NCBI GenBank assembly: GCA_016870365.1
Contig: VGBW01000001.1
Span: forward strand, 186,001 to 250,000
Direction of reading: 5' to 3'
Source: Actinomycetota bacterium
Lineage (GTDB): Bacteria; Actinomycetota; Actinomycetes; Nanopelagicales; Nanopelagicaceae
DNA length: 64,000 bases
Of the stretch, positions 53,358-61,990 are shown one piece after another. The translations under genes were made by a program, and so were the position numbers. A model generated the notes under the pieces. The model worked only from the letters and a program-made list of their open reading frames with translations, did no database searches and was not told the origin of the DNA. Position 1 is the stretch's first letter, and each line of letters starts with the position of its first letter.

Positions 53358-54218
53358 ATGCAGGTAATAGGTTCAGGACCTTTTAAGGAAGGCGATCGCG
53401 TGCAACTAACCGATGGCAAGGGAAAGATGTACTCCTTTTATCTGGCTAAAGGAGCGCAGTGGCACTCCCATAAGGGATGGATAGACCACGATTCAATTAT
53501 TGGAGTTAGTGAAGGAACCACCCTGCTAAGCAATAGTGGAACCCAGTATCAGGTGATGCGACCACTGCTTAATGACTATCTACTCTCGATGCCTCGAGGG
53601 GCCGCCATCATTTATCCCAAAGACTCTGCAGTGATTGTGGGATATGCCGATATCTTCCCCGGAGCTAAAGTATTGGAGGCCGGTGCTGGAAGCGGGGCTC
53701 TTTCTATCTCACTTCTTAGAGCCATTGGCGAGAAGGGCCAACTAACATCTTTTGAAGCTCGTGATGAATTCCTAGAAAATGCTCGAGGCAATGTGAGGAA
53801 TTACTTCGGCAACCTGCCAAGTAATTGGAAGTTGATACATGGACGAGTCGAGGAAGGATCGTTTAAAAGCGAATTTGATCGGGTCATCTTTGACATGCTT
53901 GCGCCCTGGGATTGCTTAGAGAGCGCCTTTAAGGCCCTTATTCCCGGAGGAGTTCTCTGCTGCTATGTAGCAACGACTACTCAACTTTCCAAGACAGCAG
54001 AGGCGATTAGAGCCAGCTCTGATTTCTCAGAGCCTGAAAGCTTCGAAACTCTTCTGCGGCCTTGGCATCATGAAGGCTTAGCGGTCAGACCTATGCATTC
54101 GATGAATGCCCACACTGGCTTCTTGCTCTTTACCAGAAAGCTTGCCATGGGCAATTCGCCAATAAGGCGAAAGCGAAGACCAAGCAAGTCAAATAGTGAT
54201 CTAATCGATGAGGCTTAA
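53358..54218 (+). CDS. trmI: tRNA (adenine-58-N1) methyltransferase
   Basis: A 286-residue TrmI. The N-terminal small domain is followed by MPRGAAIIYPKDSAVIVGYADIFPG near residue 78 in blocks. The SAM site is VLEAGAGSGALSISLLRAIG near 111. The acidic FDRVIFDMLAPWDCLESA near 175 is typical of bacterial m1A58 enzymes. It stabilises tRNA by N1-methyladenosine at position 58. In other actinobacteria the proteasome genes arc, dop, pup and prcBA follow trmI; here the next gene is an FKBP on the opposite strand, sharing its TTAA stop. Confidence 0.93.
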   Translation: MQVIGSGPFKEGDRVQLTDGKGKMYSFYLAKGAQWHSHKGWIDHDSIIGVSEGTTLLSNSGTQYQVMRPLLNDYLLSMPRGAAIIYPKDSAVIVGYADIFPGAKVLEAGAGSGALSISLLRAIGEKGQLTSFEARDEFLENARGNVRNYFGNLPSNWKLIHGRVEEGSFKSEFDRVIFDMLAPWDCLESAFKALIPGGVLCCYVATTTQLSKTAEAIRASSDFSEPESFETLLRPWHHEGLAVRPMHSMNAHTGFLLFTRKLAMGNSPIRRKRRPSKSNSDLIDEA

Positions 54219-54739
54219 GCCACATCAATTAGATCAACGACAAAAATCAGAGTCTCATTAGGTGCAATCGGGCCGCCACCTGCTGCCCCGTAACCTAGAT
54301 CTGGCGGGATTATGAGAAGACGGCGACCTCCTACTGCCATTCCAGGAATTCCTTGCTGCCAGCCAAGAATCACTCCACTTAATGGAAATGTTGCTGGCTG
54401 CCCACTCCAGGAAGTTTCGACGATCTCACCAGTTGACCAAGCCATAAGTGTGTAGTGAACTGTCAGGGTTGAGCCCTCTGCTGCAACTTTGCCAGAGCCA
54501 GTAATCACATCTTCGGTGATTAGAGCTGTGGGAGGATTTCCCGAAGGAGATGAAATCGTGGGGGCAGAACCTGCGTTACCACCTATCTCGACATATTGAT
54601 TGGCCACACTTCCCCCGGAATTTTGACTCTCCTGGCCTCTTGGGCCATTTGATGGAGCTCCGCCATCTGTGGTGCAGGCGGAGAGTGAGATTGCAAGTGC
54701 AAGGCTTGAAAGAATGGCGATCCATGGGCTGGGTTTCAT
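54215..54739 (-). CDS. FKBP-type peptidyl-prolyl isomerase lipoprotein
   Basis: A 174-residue exported protein. The signal peptide is followed by the lipobox LSAC (cysteine about residue 22), so it is a predicted lipoprotein on the outer face of the membrane. A serine/glycine-rich linker leads to one FKBP domain with GSTLTVHYTLMAWSTGEIVETS near 90 and GVILGWQQGIPGMAVGGRRLLIIPP near 128; the GYGAAGGGPIAPNETLIFVVDLI end is conserved. It folds secreted proteins at prolines. It diverges from pafB. TAGGCT lies 6 nt before its ATG. Confidence 0.93.
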   Translation of the reverse strand: MKPSPWIAILSSLALAISLSACTTDGGAPSNGPRGQESQNSGGSVANQYVEIGGNAGSAPTISSPSGNPPTALITEDVITGSGKVAAEGSTLTVHYTLMAWSTGEIVETSWSGQPATFPLSGVILGWQQGIPGMAVGGRRLLIIPPDLGYGAAGGGPIAPNETLIFVVDLIDVA

Positions 54740-54745
54740 GGCACC

Positions 54746-54751
54746 AGCCTA
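54746..54751 (-). promoter_or_regulatory. -10 element TAGGCT of the FKBP gene
   Basis: On the minus strand TAGGCT ends 6 nt before the ATG at 54739, identical to the elements of mshC and the PAC2 gene. Confidence 0.5.
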
Positions 54752-54771
54752 GCAATTGCCTTATTGCCCGC

Positions 54772-54777
54772 TAATCT
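54772..54777 (+). promoter_or_regulatory. -10 element TAATCT of pafB-pafC
   Basis: TAATCT ends 7 nt before the ATG at 54785. It supports that ATG over a TTG at 54764, which lies upstream of the hexamer. Confidence 0.45.
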
Positions 54778-54784
54778 CATCTCT

Positions 54785-55735
54785 ATGTCGAGCGCAAAGA
54801 CGGAGCGATTGGTCAATCTGACCATGGCCCTGCTTGCCTCAAGACGCTATATGCAAAAGAGTGAAATCTTTAGAAGAGTTGCTGGTTATAGCGGAACTCA
54901 AGAAACTAAAGAGCGGATGTTTGAGCGAGATAAGGATGACCTTAGGGCTCTTGGCATTGGAATTGAAGTTGAATCAGCTGATCCCCTTTTTGAAGATGAA
55001 CCAGGTTATCGAATAAGGCCTGAGACTTATCAGATGCCCATCAAGTCGTTTAGCCCTGCAGAAATTGGAATCATTTCCACTGCCTTGGGACTTTGGCTAG
55101 ATACCAACTTGGAGGGTATTGCAATAGGAGCGGTGCGAAGAGTTAGTTCCACGGCCTTGATAGATCCTGGCCTCGAAATTACCTCACTCAAAAATTTGAA
55201 TCTATCAGCAGAGGGTTTAGTTGATATCACTAAAGCTCTAGCCAATAGATCAGAGGTTGGATTCAATTATCGCAAACCTGGGGCCTCGAGGGCAGAGAAT
55301 AGACGTGTCCATCCACTGGGGTTAAGTGCTTGGAAGGGTGAGTGGTATCTAGTTGGTGAAGATCTAGACCGAAGCGATATTCGCACCTTTAACTTCTCCA
55401 GGATTACCTCAAGAATTGATATCTCTAAAAAGCGTGATATGTACGAAATTCCTACTGACTTCGATGTCAAAGACTATCTGATTATGTATGGCGCAGGCGG
55501 AATAGAGGTAAATGCTCGAATTAGGAAGTCTCAAGCAGAGGCTCTTCGACAAAGGGCCATGGAGATAAGGAGCCTCGATGAGGAATGGGATGAGATCATT
55601 TATCGAAGTGATTCTTTCGAATCTGCACTAAGAGATGCGCTCTGGTATTGCGATAGCCTGATCGTCGAGAAACCAGCAGAGTTGAAAACTCTAGTTATCC
55701 AAAGCCTCGAAAAGTTGGTGAAATCTCATGGCTGA
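54785..55735 (+). CDS. pafB: WYL-domain regulator PafB
   Basis: A 316-residue regulator with an N-terminal winged helix-turn-helix (TERLVNLTMALLASRRYMQKSEI, in blocks, residues 5-30) and a central WYL domain (about 140-215) with VHPLGLSAWKGEWYLVGEDL. A C-terminal WCX extension follows. In mycobacteria PafB pairs with PafC to activate the LexA/RecA-independent DNA damage response. pafC overlaps it by 8 bp. The proteasome accessory name comes from location only, and those proteasome genes are absent here. Confidence 0.9.
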   Translation: MSSAKTERLVNLTMALLASRRYMQKSEIFRRVAGYSGTQETKERMFERDKDDLRALGIGIEVESADPLFEDEPGYRIRPETYQMPIKSFSPAEIGIISTALGLWLDTNLEGIAIGAVRRVSSTALIDPGLEITSLKNLNLSAEGLVDITKALANRSEVGFNYRKPGASRAENRRVHPLGLSAWKGEWYLVGEDLDRSDIRTFNFSRITSRIDISKKRDMYEIPTDFDVKDYLIMYGAGGIEVNARIRKSQAEALRQRAMEIRSLDEEWDEIIYRSDSFESALRDALWYCDSLIVEKPAELKTLVIQSLEKLVKSHG

Positions 55736-56645
55736 GAATGCTGCCCTGCGGGCCATACGACTACTAGACCTTGTTCCATACATTGTTGCCCACCCTGGAA
55801 TCTCTATAGCTGCGTTGGCTAGGGAATTCTCAATTACAAGAGATGAAGTGCTAAGGGATTTGAACCTTCTCTTTCTCTGCGGCCTTCCTGGATACACGCC
55901 TTTAGAACTGATTGATATTTCGTTTGATGAGGAGAGCGTTGTAATCAGAGATCCGCAGAACCTAGAAGCTCCAAGAAACCTAAATGAGTCAGAAGCACTT
56001 ATTGCAAGGATTGCTCTAGCTGCCCTAGAGGAGAGCACGCCCAATACATCAAGTGTTCATTCTCAAATTGTGGCACTTCGAGAGAAAATAGCTAAAGCCT
56101 TTAGCAGCAGTATTCCCACATCGGCCCTTGTTTTCACTCTAGATAGGCAACGCTTGACTCTAGAAACTATCGAGGAAGCTATAAATGAGGAGCTAGACTT
56201 AGAGATCACATATAGCAATGTCACCAAGGACTCATCGACCAAGAGAAGCATCACTCCAATAGCAGTCATTGCCGAACAGAAGCGCACGCTAATAAGCGCC
56301 TATTGCCATAGCGCAAAAGGCCCTCGAACATTCAATCTGGCTCAAGTATCGGCAATCACCAAATGTGAGAGACTAGAGCGCTTAGACTTAGACAGGTTGG
56401 AGCAGGCACGCGGAACGAGGGCGGAAGTTGTAGCCAAAGATCTTGACTCCGACTTCCTAAAGGAGAATTCCTCTTCTCTAAAGGAGGTCTCAAAATCTTG
56501 CTATCAAATTGATATTTTTCAACCAGAATGGATAGTAAGATCAATATTGGCCGGTGCTGATTCTTTGGAATTATCCAAGCCTTTAGCCTTGAGGGCCGAA
56601 ATCGCAGAGCGCGCCAAACAAGCGCTCTTGGCCTATAGGGGGTAG
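55728..56645 (+). CDS. pafC: WYL-domain regulator PafC
   Basis: A 305-residue partner of PafB with the same architecture: a helix-turn-helix (AALRAIRLLDLVPYIVAHPG, residues 4-23, then SIAALAREFSITRDEVLRDL in the next block) and a WYL domain around ELDLEITYSNVTKDSSTKRSI to FNLAQVSAI (about 155-215). WYL domains sense nucleic acid signals, probably single-stranded DNA in this pair. It overlaps pafB by 8 bp, so translation is probably coupled and the two form a heterodimer. tatA follows after 84 bp. Confidence 0.9.
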   Translation: MAENAALRAIRLLDLVPYIVAHPGISIAALAREFSITRDEVLRDLNLLFLCGLPGYTPLELIDISFDEESVVIRDPQNLEAPRNLNESEALIARIALAALEESTPNTSSVHSQIVALREKIAKAFSSSIPTSALVFTLDRQRLTLETIEEAINEELDLEITYSNVTKDSSTKRSITPIAVIAEQKRTLISAYCHSAKGPRTFNLAQVSAITKCERLERLDLDRLEQARGTRAEVVAKDLDSDFLKENSSSLKEVSKSCYQIDIFQPEWIVRSILAGADSLELSKPLALRAEIAERAKQALLAYRG

Positions 56646-56714
56646 CGGGACAGCCTGAAATAGCGCGTGGTAGCGTATGGCGCCAAGCCTTACCTAATAG
56701 TGGGCCTGATTGTT

Positions 56715-56721
56715 GGAAAGG
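56715..56721 (+). promoter_or_regulatory. Ribosome binding site deciding the tatA start
   Basis: GGAAAGG lies 8 nt before the ATG at 56730. It favours this start over an in-frame GTG at 56667, which would add 21 untypical residues before the TatA transmembrane helix. Confidence 0.5.
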
Positions 56722-56729
56722 TTGATTCC

Positions 56730-56918
56730 ATGTTCGGTCGTAATCCACAAATGTGGCTCTTAGTCATTCTGGTCGTAGCAATTCTCTTTGGCGCAAAGCG
56801 TCTGCCAGACTCAGCCCGCTCCCTTGGGCGGTCACTTAGAATCTTTAAGAGCGAGGTCAAGGAGTTAAATAAGGATGATAAGAAGAGCGACGAGGGCGAT
56901 ACTCCAGCCAAATCCTAG
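56730..56918 (+). CDS. tatA: Twin-arginine translocase subunit TatA
   Basis: A 62-residue TatA. One transmembrane helix (about residues 8-21, [19 protein letters not shown]) is followed by the FGAKRLPD hinge and an amphipathic helix [15 protein letters not shown], then an acidic/lysine-rich tail. TatA oligomers form the pore that passes folded proteins. The length and the FG hinge fit TatA; the absence of a second tatA-like gene means a TatB is not seen here. tatC follows, as usual. Confidence 0.92.
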   Translation: MFGRNPQMWLLVILVVAILFGAKRLPDSARSLGRSLRIFKSEVKELNKDDKKSDEGDTPAKS

Positions 56919-56996
56919 GCTGAGCTTTCAGGCTCGGTAGTGCCCAAAATTCGGGCAGGGGGGAGGGATCAAGACTCTTTAGGCAAACGGAGCGAT

Positions 56997-57827
56997 ATGG
57001 CAGCAAGAGAACGCGGCACGATGCCCTTATTGGATCACCTGCGCGAACTGCGTAAGAGAATCATCTGGGCCGCTTTTTTCATCTTAGTCTTCTCAGTGCT
57101 TGGATTTGTCTATTACAACCAGATCATCACCACGTTGGCAGAGCCAGTATGCGATCTGAAGCTGGCTCAAAGTAGCGGGTCTAATAACTGCGGATCTCTT
57201 TTTATAAGTGGGGTATTAGGACCACTGAATCTCCAGGTGAAGGTGGCATTTCTGACCGGGGTAATCATTTCGGCTCCGTTCTGGCTTTATCAGCTCTGGG
57301 CTTTCATCGCACCTGCCTTGCATCGAAAGGAGAGACATAGATCGATTTTGTTTATCGTGGCTGCAACCCCATTTTTTGCTCTAGGAGCGGCCCTTGCCTA
57401 CTACGTACTACCGATTGCCATTAGAGTTCTCTTTGGCTTTACTCCAGATAGCTTGAATAACTTGGTTCGTTTCGATGATTATTTGAGCTTTGTTCTTCGA
57501 ATAATCCTGATCTTTGGCCTGGCATTTGAGTTGCCAGTTTTTCTTGTCTCACTCAACTTGATAGGAATACTCTCTGGAAAGTCCATTCTTAAGCCGTGGC
57601 GCTTTGCCATTTTCGGAATCACTCTTTTCGTTGCGGCTTTCTCGCCAACGGCAGATCCGCTCTCGATGGCAGCGCTTGCGGCACCATTGATTGCCTTCTA
57701 TTTTGGGGCGGGCGGAATCGCGCTTTTGGTGGATAAGAAGCGCGAGAAAGAATCAAGAGAGCTACCCGATGACGAGGTTGCTAATATCGACCAAGCCTCA
57801 TCTATTGATGAGCCCTTGCCAGAATAG
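56997..57827 (+). CDS. tatC: Twin-arginine translocase subunit TatC
   Basis: A 276-residue six-helix membrane protein that recognises twin-arginine signal peptides. MPLLDHLRELRKRIIWAAFF, residues 9-28, is the conserved N-terminal region. The periplasmic loop includes EPVCDLKLAQ. The LPVFLVSLNLIGILS helix and the AFSPTADPLSMAALAAPLI block are typical. I chose the ATG at 56997 with GGAG close before it; a GTG at 56940 would add 19 residues. The acidic C-terminal tail ends 13 bp before the lipid kinase. Confidence 0.92.
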   Translation: MAARERGTMPLLDHLRELRKRIIWAAFFILVFSVLGFVYYNQIITTLAEPVCDLKLAQSSGSNNCGSLFISGVLGPLNLQVKVAFLTGVIISAPFWLYQLWAFIAPALHRKERHRSILFIVAATPFFALGAALAYYVLPIAIRVLFGFTPDSLNNLVRFDDYLSFVLRIILIFGLAFELPVFLVSLNLIGILSGKSILKPWRFAIFGITLFVAAFSPTADPLSMAALAAPLIAFYFGAGGIALLVDKKREKESRELPDDEVANIDQASSIDEPLPE

Positions 57828-57840
57828 ATTGATATGGTCC

Positions 57841-58710
57841 ATGTGGCTTCTACTAATAAATCCTAGCTCAGGAAACGGTCGCGGTAGAAAGATCGGCAAT
57901 CTTGTCAAAGAAGAACTGCAAAGATTAGGCCTTGCTTTTCTTGATGTATCGGGAGATAGTTCAATTGAATGCCAAGATAACTTGAAATCTGTCTTAGCTT
58001 CCAATGAGAATCTTGAAGGTCTGTTTCTAGTTGGCGGAGATGGGACTATTAATATTGCGGCTCAAGAACTGGTTGGATCCGGTATCGGCCTCGCTCTCAT
58101 ACCTGCAGGAACTGGTAATGACTTTGCAAGAACTCTGAACCTTAGGTCAAAGAGACCTGGAGAATTGATTCGGTATTACCTATCAAACGAGCCTGCACTT
58201 GTCGATGTTGGCAAAGTGAATGATAGATATTTCGTAAATGTCTTGAGCACTGGCTTTGATTCTATGGTGAATGAACGCGCCAATGCTATGCGCAGAATCA
58301 AAGGGAGAGCAAAATACAACATTTCAATTCTCTTGGTCCTTTCAACTTTCAAGCCCAGAAACTATCGCTTCCTAATCGATTCCCGTGTTTTCCAGAGTAA
58401 GGCGATGCTGATTGCAGTCTCAAATGGGATTAGCTATGGGGGAGGAATGAAGGTAACCCCAGACGCCAAAATCAATGATGGCCTTTTTGACATTCTGATC
58501 CTAACCCCGATTTCCCGCTTTGAATTCTTACGAGTTTTCCCAAAGGTCTTTTCAGGTAGACATACCACTCATCCTGCGGTGCAAATTTTTCGAGGAAAGA
58601 ATGTCGAGATCGACTGTGATGCTGTGGCCTATGCTGATGGGGAGAGAGTTGGCCCGCTGCCAATTAAGGCCAGCGCTATTGAAGGTGGCCTACTAACGTG
58701 GCGCATGTGA
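57841..58710 (+). CDS. Diacylglycerol kinase family lipid kinase
   Basis: A 289-residue lipid kinase of the DagK/YegS fold. The nucleotide site has LLLINPSSGNGRGRK at residues 3-17, GLFLVGGDGTINIAAQEL near 60, and LIPAGTGNDFARTL near 88. DVGKVNDRYFVNVLSTGFDS near 122 and the C-terminal DGERVGPLP motif complete the site. It may phosphorylate diacylglycerol or a related membrane lipid. The ATG at 57841 gives the family N terminus; the frame stays open upstream into tatC but that part is not protein-like. Overlaps helY by 13 bp. Confidence 0.9.
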   Translation: MWLLLINPSSGNGRGRKIGNLVKEELQRLGLAFLDVSGDSSIECQDNLKSVLASNENLEGLFLVGGDGTINIAAQELVGSGIGLALIPAGTGNDFARTLNLRSKRPGELIRYYLSNEPALVDVGKVNDRYFVNVLSTGFDSMVNERANAMRRIKGRAKYNISILLVLSTFKPRNYRFLIDSRVFQSKAMLIAVSNGISYGGGMKVTPDAKINDGLFDILILTPISRFEFLRVFPKVFSGRHTTHPAVQIFRGKNVEIDCDAVAYADGERVGPLPIKASAIEGGLLTWRM

Positions 58711-61088
58711 GCGCTTCATCCCCGGCAGAACGATATGCTGCAGCAAAGAGGCGAAGTGCTCATCCTCTGACAACTGAGTTCATGGCCAACTATGAATTTG
58801 GCTTTGATGAGTTTCAAACCCAAGGCTGCCACCATCTGGAGGATGGGCGGAGTGTCTTAGTTGCAGCCCCAACAGGGGCTGGAAAGACGATCGTGGGAGA
58901 GTTTGCAACTTTTCTTGCAGAGAAATATGGCAATCGTTGCTTTTACACCACGCCGATAAAGGCCCTTTCAAATCAGAAGTATCAAGATTTGGTCAGGCTA
59001 TATGGCGATTCTGAAGTGGGACTCTTGACCGGGGATTCTTCGATAAACAGCGATGCTCGAATTATAGTTATGACGACTGAAGTTTTGAGAAACATGATCT
59101 ACGCCGGATCGAGCGCGATTGATGATCTGGGATACGTGGTAATGGATGAGGTGCACTATCTGGCAGATAGGTTTCGTGGCGCAGTCTGGGAGGAGATATT
59201 GATTCATCTTCCCGAACGGATTCAAGTCGTTTCTCTATCTGCGACCGTTTCAAACGCGGAGGAGTTTGGAGACTGGCTAAAAAATGTACGTGGAGAGACC
59301 GAGGTTGTGCTAAGTGAGATTCGGCCAGTTCCGCTTTATCAGCATATCTTGATAGGAAATCGAATCCTAGATCTTTTTGTCGATGAGGGGCGAGTAAATC
59401 CAGAGATTCTGCGAATTGAAAAGAACTCGCTCAAACGAGTTCCGAGCGTAGGAAAGAGTTGGAAAGAGAGCAAATCTAGCGCCATCAAATCTCTTACCAG
59501 ACCCGAGGTTGTTGAAAAACTATCCGAGCGGGGTTTTCTGCCCGCCATTTTCTTTATCTTTTCTCGCGCAGGATGCGATAGTGCAGTGACCTCCTGCATC
59601 CGAGAAGGACTTTCTCTGACCAATTCCATCGAGAAAGATGCGATCAGAGGGGTGATTGCGCTTAAGACCCATGAACTACCATCGGAGGACTTTGGAGTGC
59701 TTGGTTTTCATGAATGGGCTCAAGCGCTAGAACGTGGGATTGCTGCTCATCACGCAGGACTGCTTCCCATGTTCAAGGAGACAATAGAGGAGCTATTCCA
59801 GAAGGGTTTATTGAAGGTTGTCTTCGCTACCGAGACTCTTGCGCTAGGGATAAATATGCCAGCAAGAAGCGTAGTTCTAGAGAAACTTGTTAAGTGGAAC
59901 GGCGAGACGCATGTCAATGTTTCACCAGGTGAATACACGCAATTGACCGGAAGGGCTGGAAGACGCGGCATAGATGTTGAGGGCAATGCGCTAATTCTTT
60001 GGAATGAGCAGATGGATAGTTCAATTGCAGCAGGGCTGGCTAGTACTAGAACCTATCCGCTTCGCTCCTCGTTCTCGCCAACCTATAACATGAGCGCCAA
60101 TCTCATCTCCCGGTTCGGCCATGAGCGAGCCAGGAAATCCCTTGGTTTTTCCTTTGCCCAGTTTCAAGCAGATAAGGCGGTGGTAGGCCTAGCAAGACAG
60201 ATCGCCAGGAATGAAGCTGCCATCAAGACTCTTATCGAAGGTTCCCAAAGCTCCCTTGGGGATATGGGTGAGTATATGAAGGCGCGCTTTGCCATCAAAG
60301 AACTTGAGGGGCAATTTTCTTCAAAGCGCATCACTGGTGGAAGTCGCAGAAGGCACCACGAAAATATCGAAGAGCAGATTAGGAAACATCGAGGGTTCCT
60401 TAAGAACCATCCTTGTCACAGCTGTCCAGAGCGAGAGAGTAATGCTCGTGGCTATGAGAAGGCTGCAAGACTTGAGAGAGAATCTGCGGGACTTAGAGCT
60501 CGCATAGAGGGACGCACCAACGTTATTGCTCGAACCTTTGACCGGGTTAGTGAAGTCTTAAGAGAGCTCAATTACATAAACGGTGATCAATTGACTTTCA
60601 AGGGAGCGGTACTTACCAAGATCTACGCTGAAAGTGATCTATTGCTCTCAGAGCTCATTAGTACTGATGCGCTCAAAGATTATTCACCTGCTGACTTAGT
60701 CGGGTTGCTCTCAACTCTGGTTTATGACGGACGAGGCGAGCAGAGCAGGAGCCCAAGACTTCCCAAGAATCTAGATGCATCAATCCCATTGGTCATGAGA
60801 ACCTGGCTTGGCATTGTGAAACTAGAAGACGAACATGGAATCACCCCTCAAAGAGAGCCGAATTTTGATCTAGCCTGGAGCTCTTATCGGTGGGCAAATG
60901 GCCATAGCCTTCAAACAATTCTTCGAGAAACTGAAATAACTGTGGGAGATTTTGTCAGAGCAATGCGCCAGATCATTGATTTGCTAGGTCAGTTACTAGA
61001 TGCCAATCCACAAATGGCGCCGGCAATCAGGCAAGCGGTGAAGAGGGTCGATAGGGGAGTTGTTGCCTATTCTGCGGTGGTGGCATGA
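58698..61088 (+). CDS. helY: HelY-type DEAD/DEAH-box RNA helicase (Ski2-like)
   Basis: A 796-residue superfamily 2 helicase. Motif Q/I is FQTQGCHHLEDGRSVLVAAP then TGAGKTIVGEFAT (near residue 50). Motif Ia PIKALSNQKYQDL is near 92, motif II VMDEVHYLADRFRG near 147, and motif III SLSATVSNAEEFGDWL near 178. The C-terminal helicase half has AAHHAGLLPMFKE near 350 and QLTGRAGRRGID near 415. A cysteine pair in HPCHSCPERES lies near 573. Actinobacterial HelY proteins are usually somewhat longer. The role is probably RNA turnover or ribosome-related. It overlaps the exonuclease gene by 4 bp. Confidence 0.92.
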   Translation: MAHVSASSPAERYAAAKRRSAHPLTTEFMANYEFGFDEFQTQGCHHLEDGRSVLVAAPTGAGKTIVGEFATFLAEKYGNRCFYTTPIKALSNQKYQDLVRLYGDSEVGLLTGDSSINSDARIIVMTTEVLRNMIYAGSSAIDDLGYVVMDEVHYLADRFRGAVWEEILIHLPERIQVVSLSATVSNAEEFGDWLKNVRGETEVVLSEIRPVPLYQHILIGNRILDLFVDEGRVNPEILRIEKNSLKRVPSVGKSWKESKSSAIKSLTRPEVVEKLSERGFLPAIFFIFSRAGCDSAVTSCIREGLSLTNSIEKDAIRGVIALKTHELPSEDFGVLGFHEWAQALERGIAAHHAGLLPMFKETIEELFQKGLLKVVFATETLALGINMPARSVVLEKLVKWNGETHVNVSPGEYTQLTGRAGRRGIDVEGNALILWNEQMDSSIAAGLASTRTYPLRSSFSPTYNMSANLISRFGHERARKSLGFSFAQFQADKAVVGLARQIARNEAAIKTLIEGSQSSLGDMGEYMKARFAIKELEGQFSSKRITGGSRRRHHENIEEQIRKHRGFLKNHPCHSCPERESNARGYEKAARLERESAGLRARIEGRTNVIARTFDRVSEVLRELNYINGDQLTFKGAVLTKIYAESDLLLSELISTDALKDYSPADLVGLLSTLVYDGRGEQSRSPRLPKNLDASIPLVMRTWLGIVKLEDEHGITPQREPNFDLAWSSYRWANGHSLQTILRETEITVGDFVRAMRQIIDLLGQLLDANPQMAPAIRQAVKRVDRGVVAYSAVVA

Positions 61089-61990
61089 GTCTACTCTTAG
61101 TTGACAGCGCCTCGCTTTGGTATAGAGCCTATTATGCAATGCCAGATACTTTGATTTCTCCAAAGGGTGAACCCATCAACGCAGTGAAGGGTTTCATCGA
61201 CATGACCGCGCGCTTAGTTAACTCTTATCGACCCGATCGCATTGCCATCTGTCTCGATGGGAATTGGCGACCTTCATGGCGCGTAGAACTCTTTCCTAAA
61301 TATAAGACCAATCGTCTAGACGAGAGTGGCGAGGAGGAAGAAGAGCCAGATCTGTTGACTCCGCAGATACCGATCATCCTAGATTTCTTTGAGGCGCTAG
61401 GTATTCAGATAATCGGAGCTGATGATTATGAAGCAGATGATGTGATAGCAACGCTAGCCAAGCGTGAACCGGGTCCGGTACGAGTAGTCACCGGTGATCG
61501 TGATTTGTTCCAATTGGTAGACGACAATAAAGATGTGAAAGTTGTCTATCTCGCAAAGGGCATAAGCGCTCACGATCTAGTTGATAGTGCATGGATTGCA
61601 AATAGGTATTCAATTCCGGGTGATCGCTATGGACTCTTTGCGATGATTCGTGGCGATGCTTCTGATGGACTCCCTGGAATAAAGGGGATCGGAGAGAAAG
61701 GTGCTGCTGAAATCACTTCGAATTTTGGTTCGATTAGAGCCGTTGTTGAAGCGGCTCAATCAGATGATAAGAGATTACGCGACATACATCGAAAGCGAAT
61801 AGTGGCCGACCACTCTTACGCAGCTATTGTGGAGCAGCTCGTATCTTGTGCGACAAGTATTTCCTTGCCGCGAGTCAATTTTTCAGTCCCGCGCGAAGCG
61901 GCCGACAATGAAGCGTTAGAGAAGATAACAGATGATCACGGACTTGCCACAAGTCTGAGCCGACTAAAGGCGGCCTTAGGGTGGGTTTAG
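61085..61990 (+). CDS. 5'-3' exonuclease (FEN/PIN family)
   Basis: A 301-residue stand-alone flap/5' nuclease like the N-terminal domain of DNA polymerase I. LLLVDSASLWYRAYYAMPD (residues 3-21) carries the first acidic ligand. ICLDGNWRPSWRVELFPKYK is near 57, GADDYEADDVIATLAKR near 115, and VVTGDRDLFQLVDD near 137 give the metal site. The helix-3-turn-helix is GLPGIKGIGEKGAAEI near 196. It would remove RNA primers or flaps. It overlaps helY by 4 bp and lnt by 10 bp. Confidence 0.93.
   Translation: MSLLLVDSASLWYRAYYAMPDTLISPKGEPINAVKGFIDMTARLVNSYRPDRIAICLDGNWRPSWRVELFPKYKTNRLDESGEEEEEPDLLTPQIPIILDFFEALGIQIIGADDYEADDVIATLAKREPGPVRVVTGDRDLFQLVDDNKDVKVVYLAKGISAHDLVDSAWIANRYSIPGDRYGLFAMIRGDASDGLPGIKGIGEKGAAEITSNFGSIRAVVEAAQSDDKRLRDIHRKRIVADHSYAAIVEQLVSCATSISLPRVNFSVPREAADNEALEKITDDHGLATSLSRLKAALGWV

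Noticed and set aside
56956-56967. A G-rich stretch before tatC as a quadruplex or regulatory element
   Set aside because: It is one short run (GGGCAGGGGGGAGGG type) between tatA and tatC without conservation evidence. A chance purine run near a ribosome binding site explains it.
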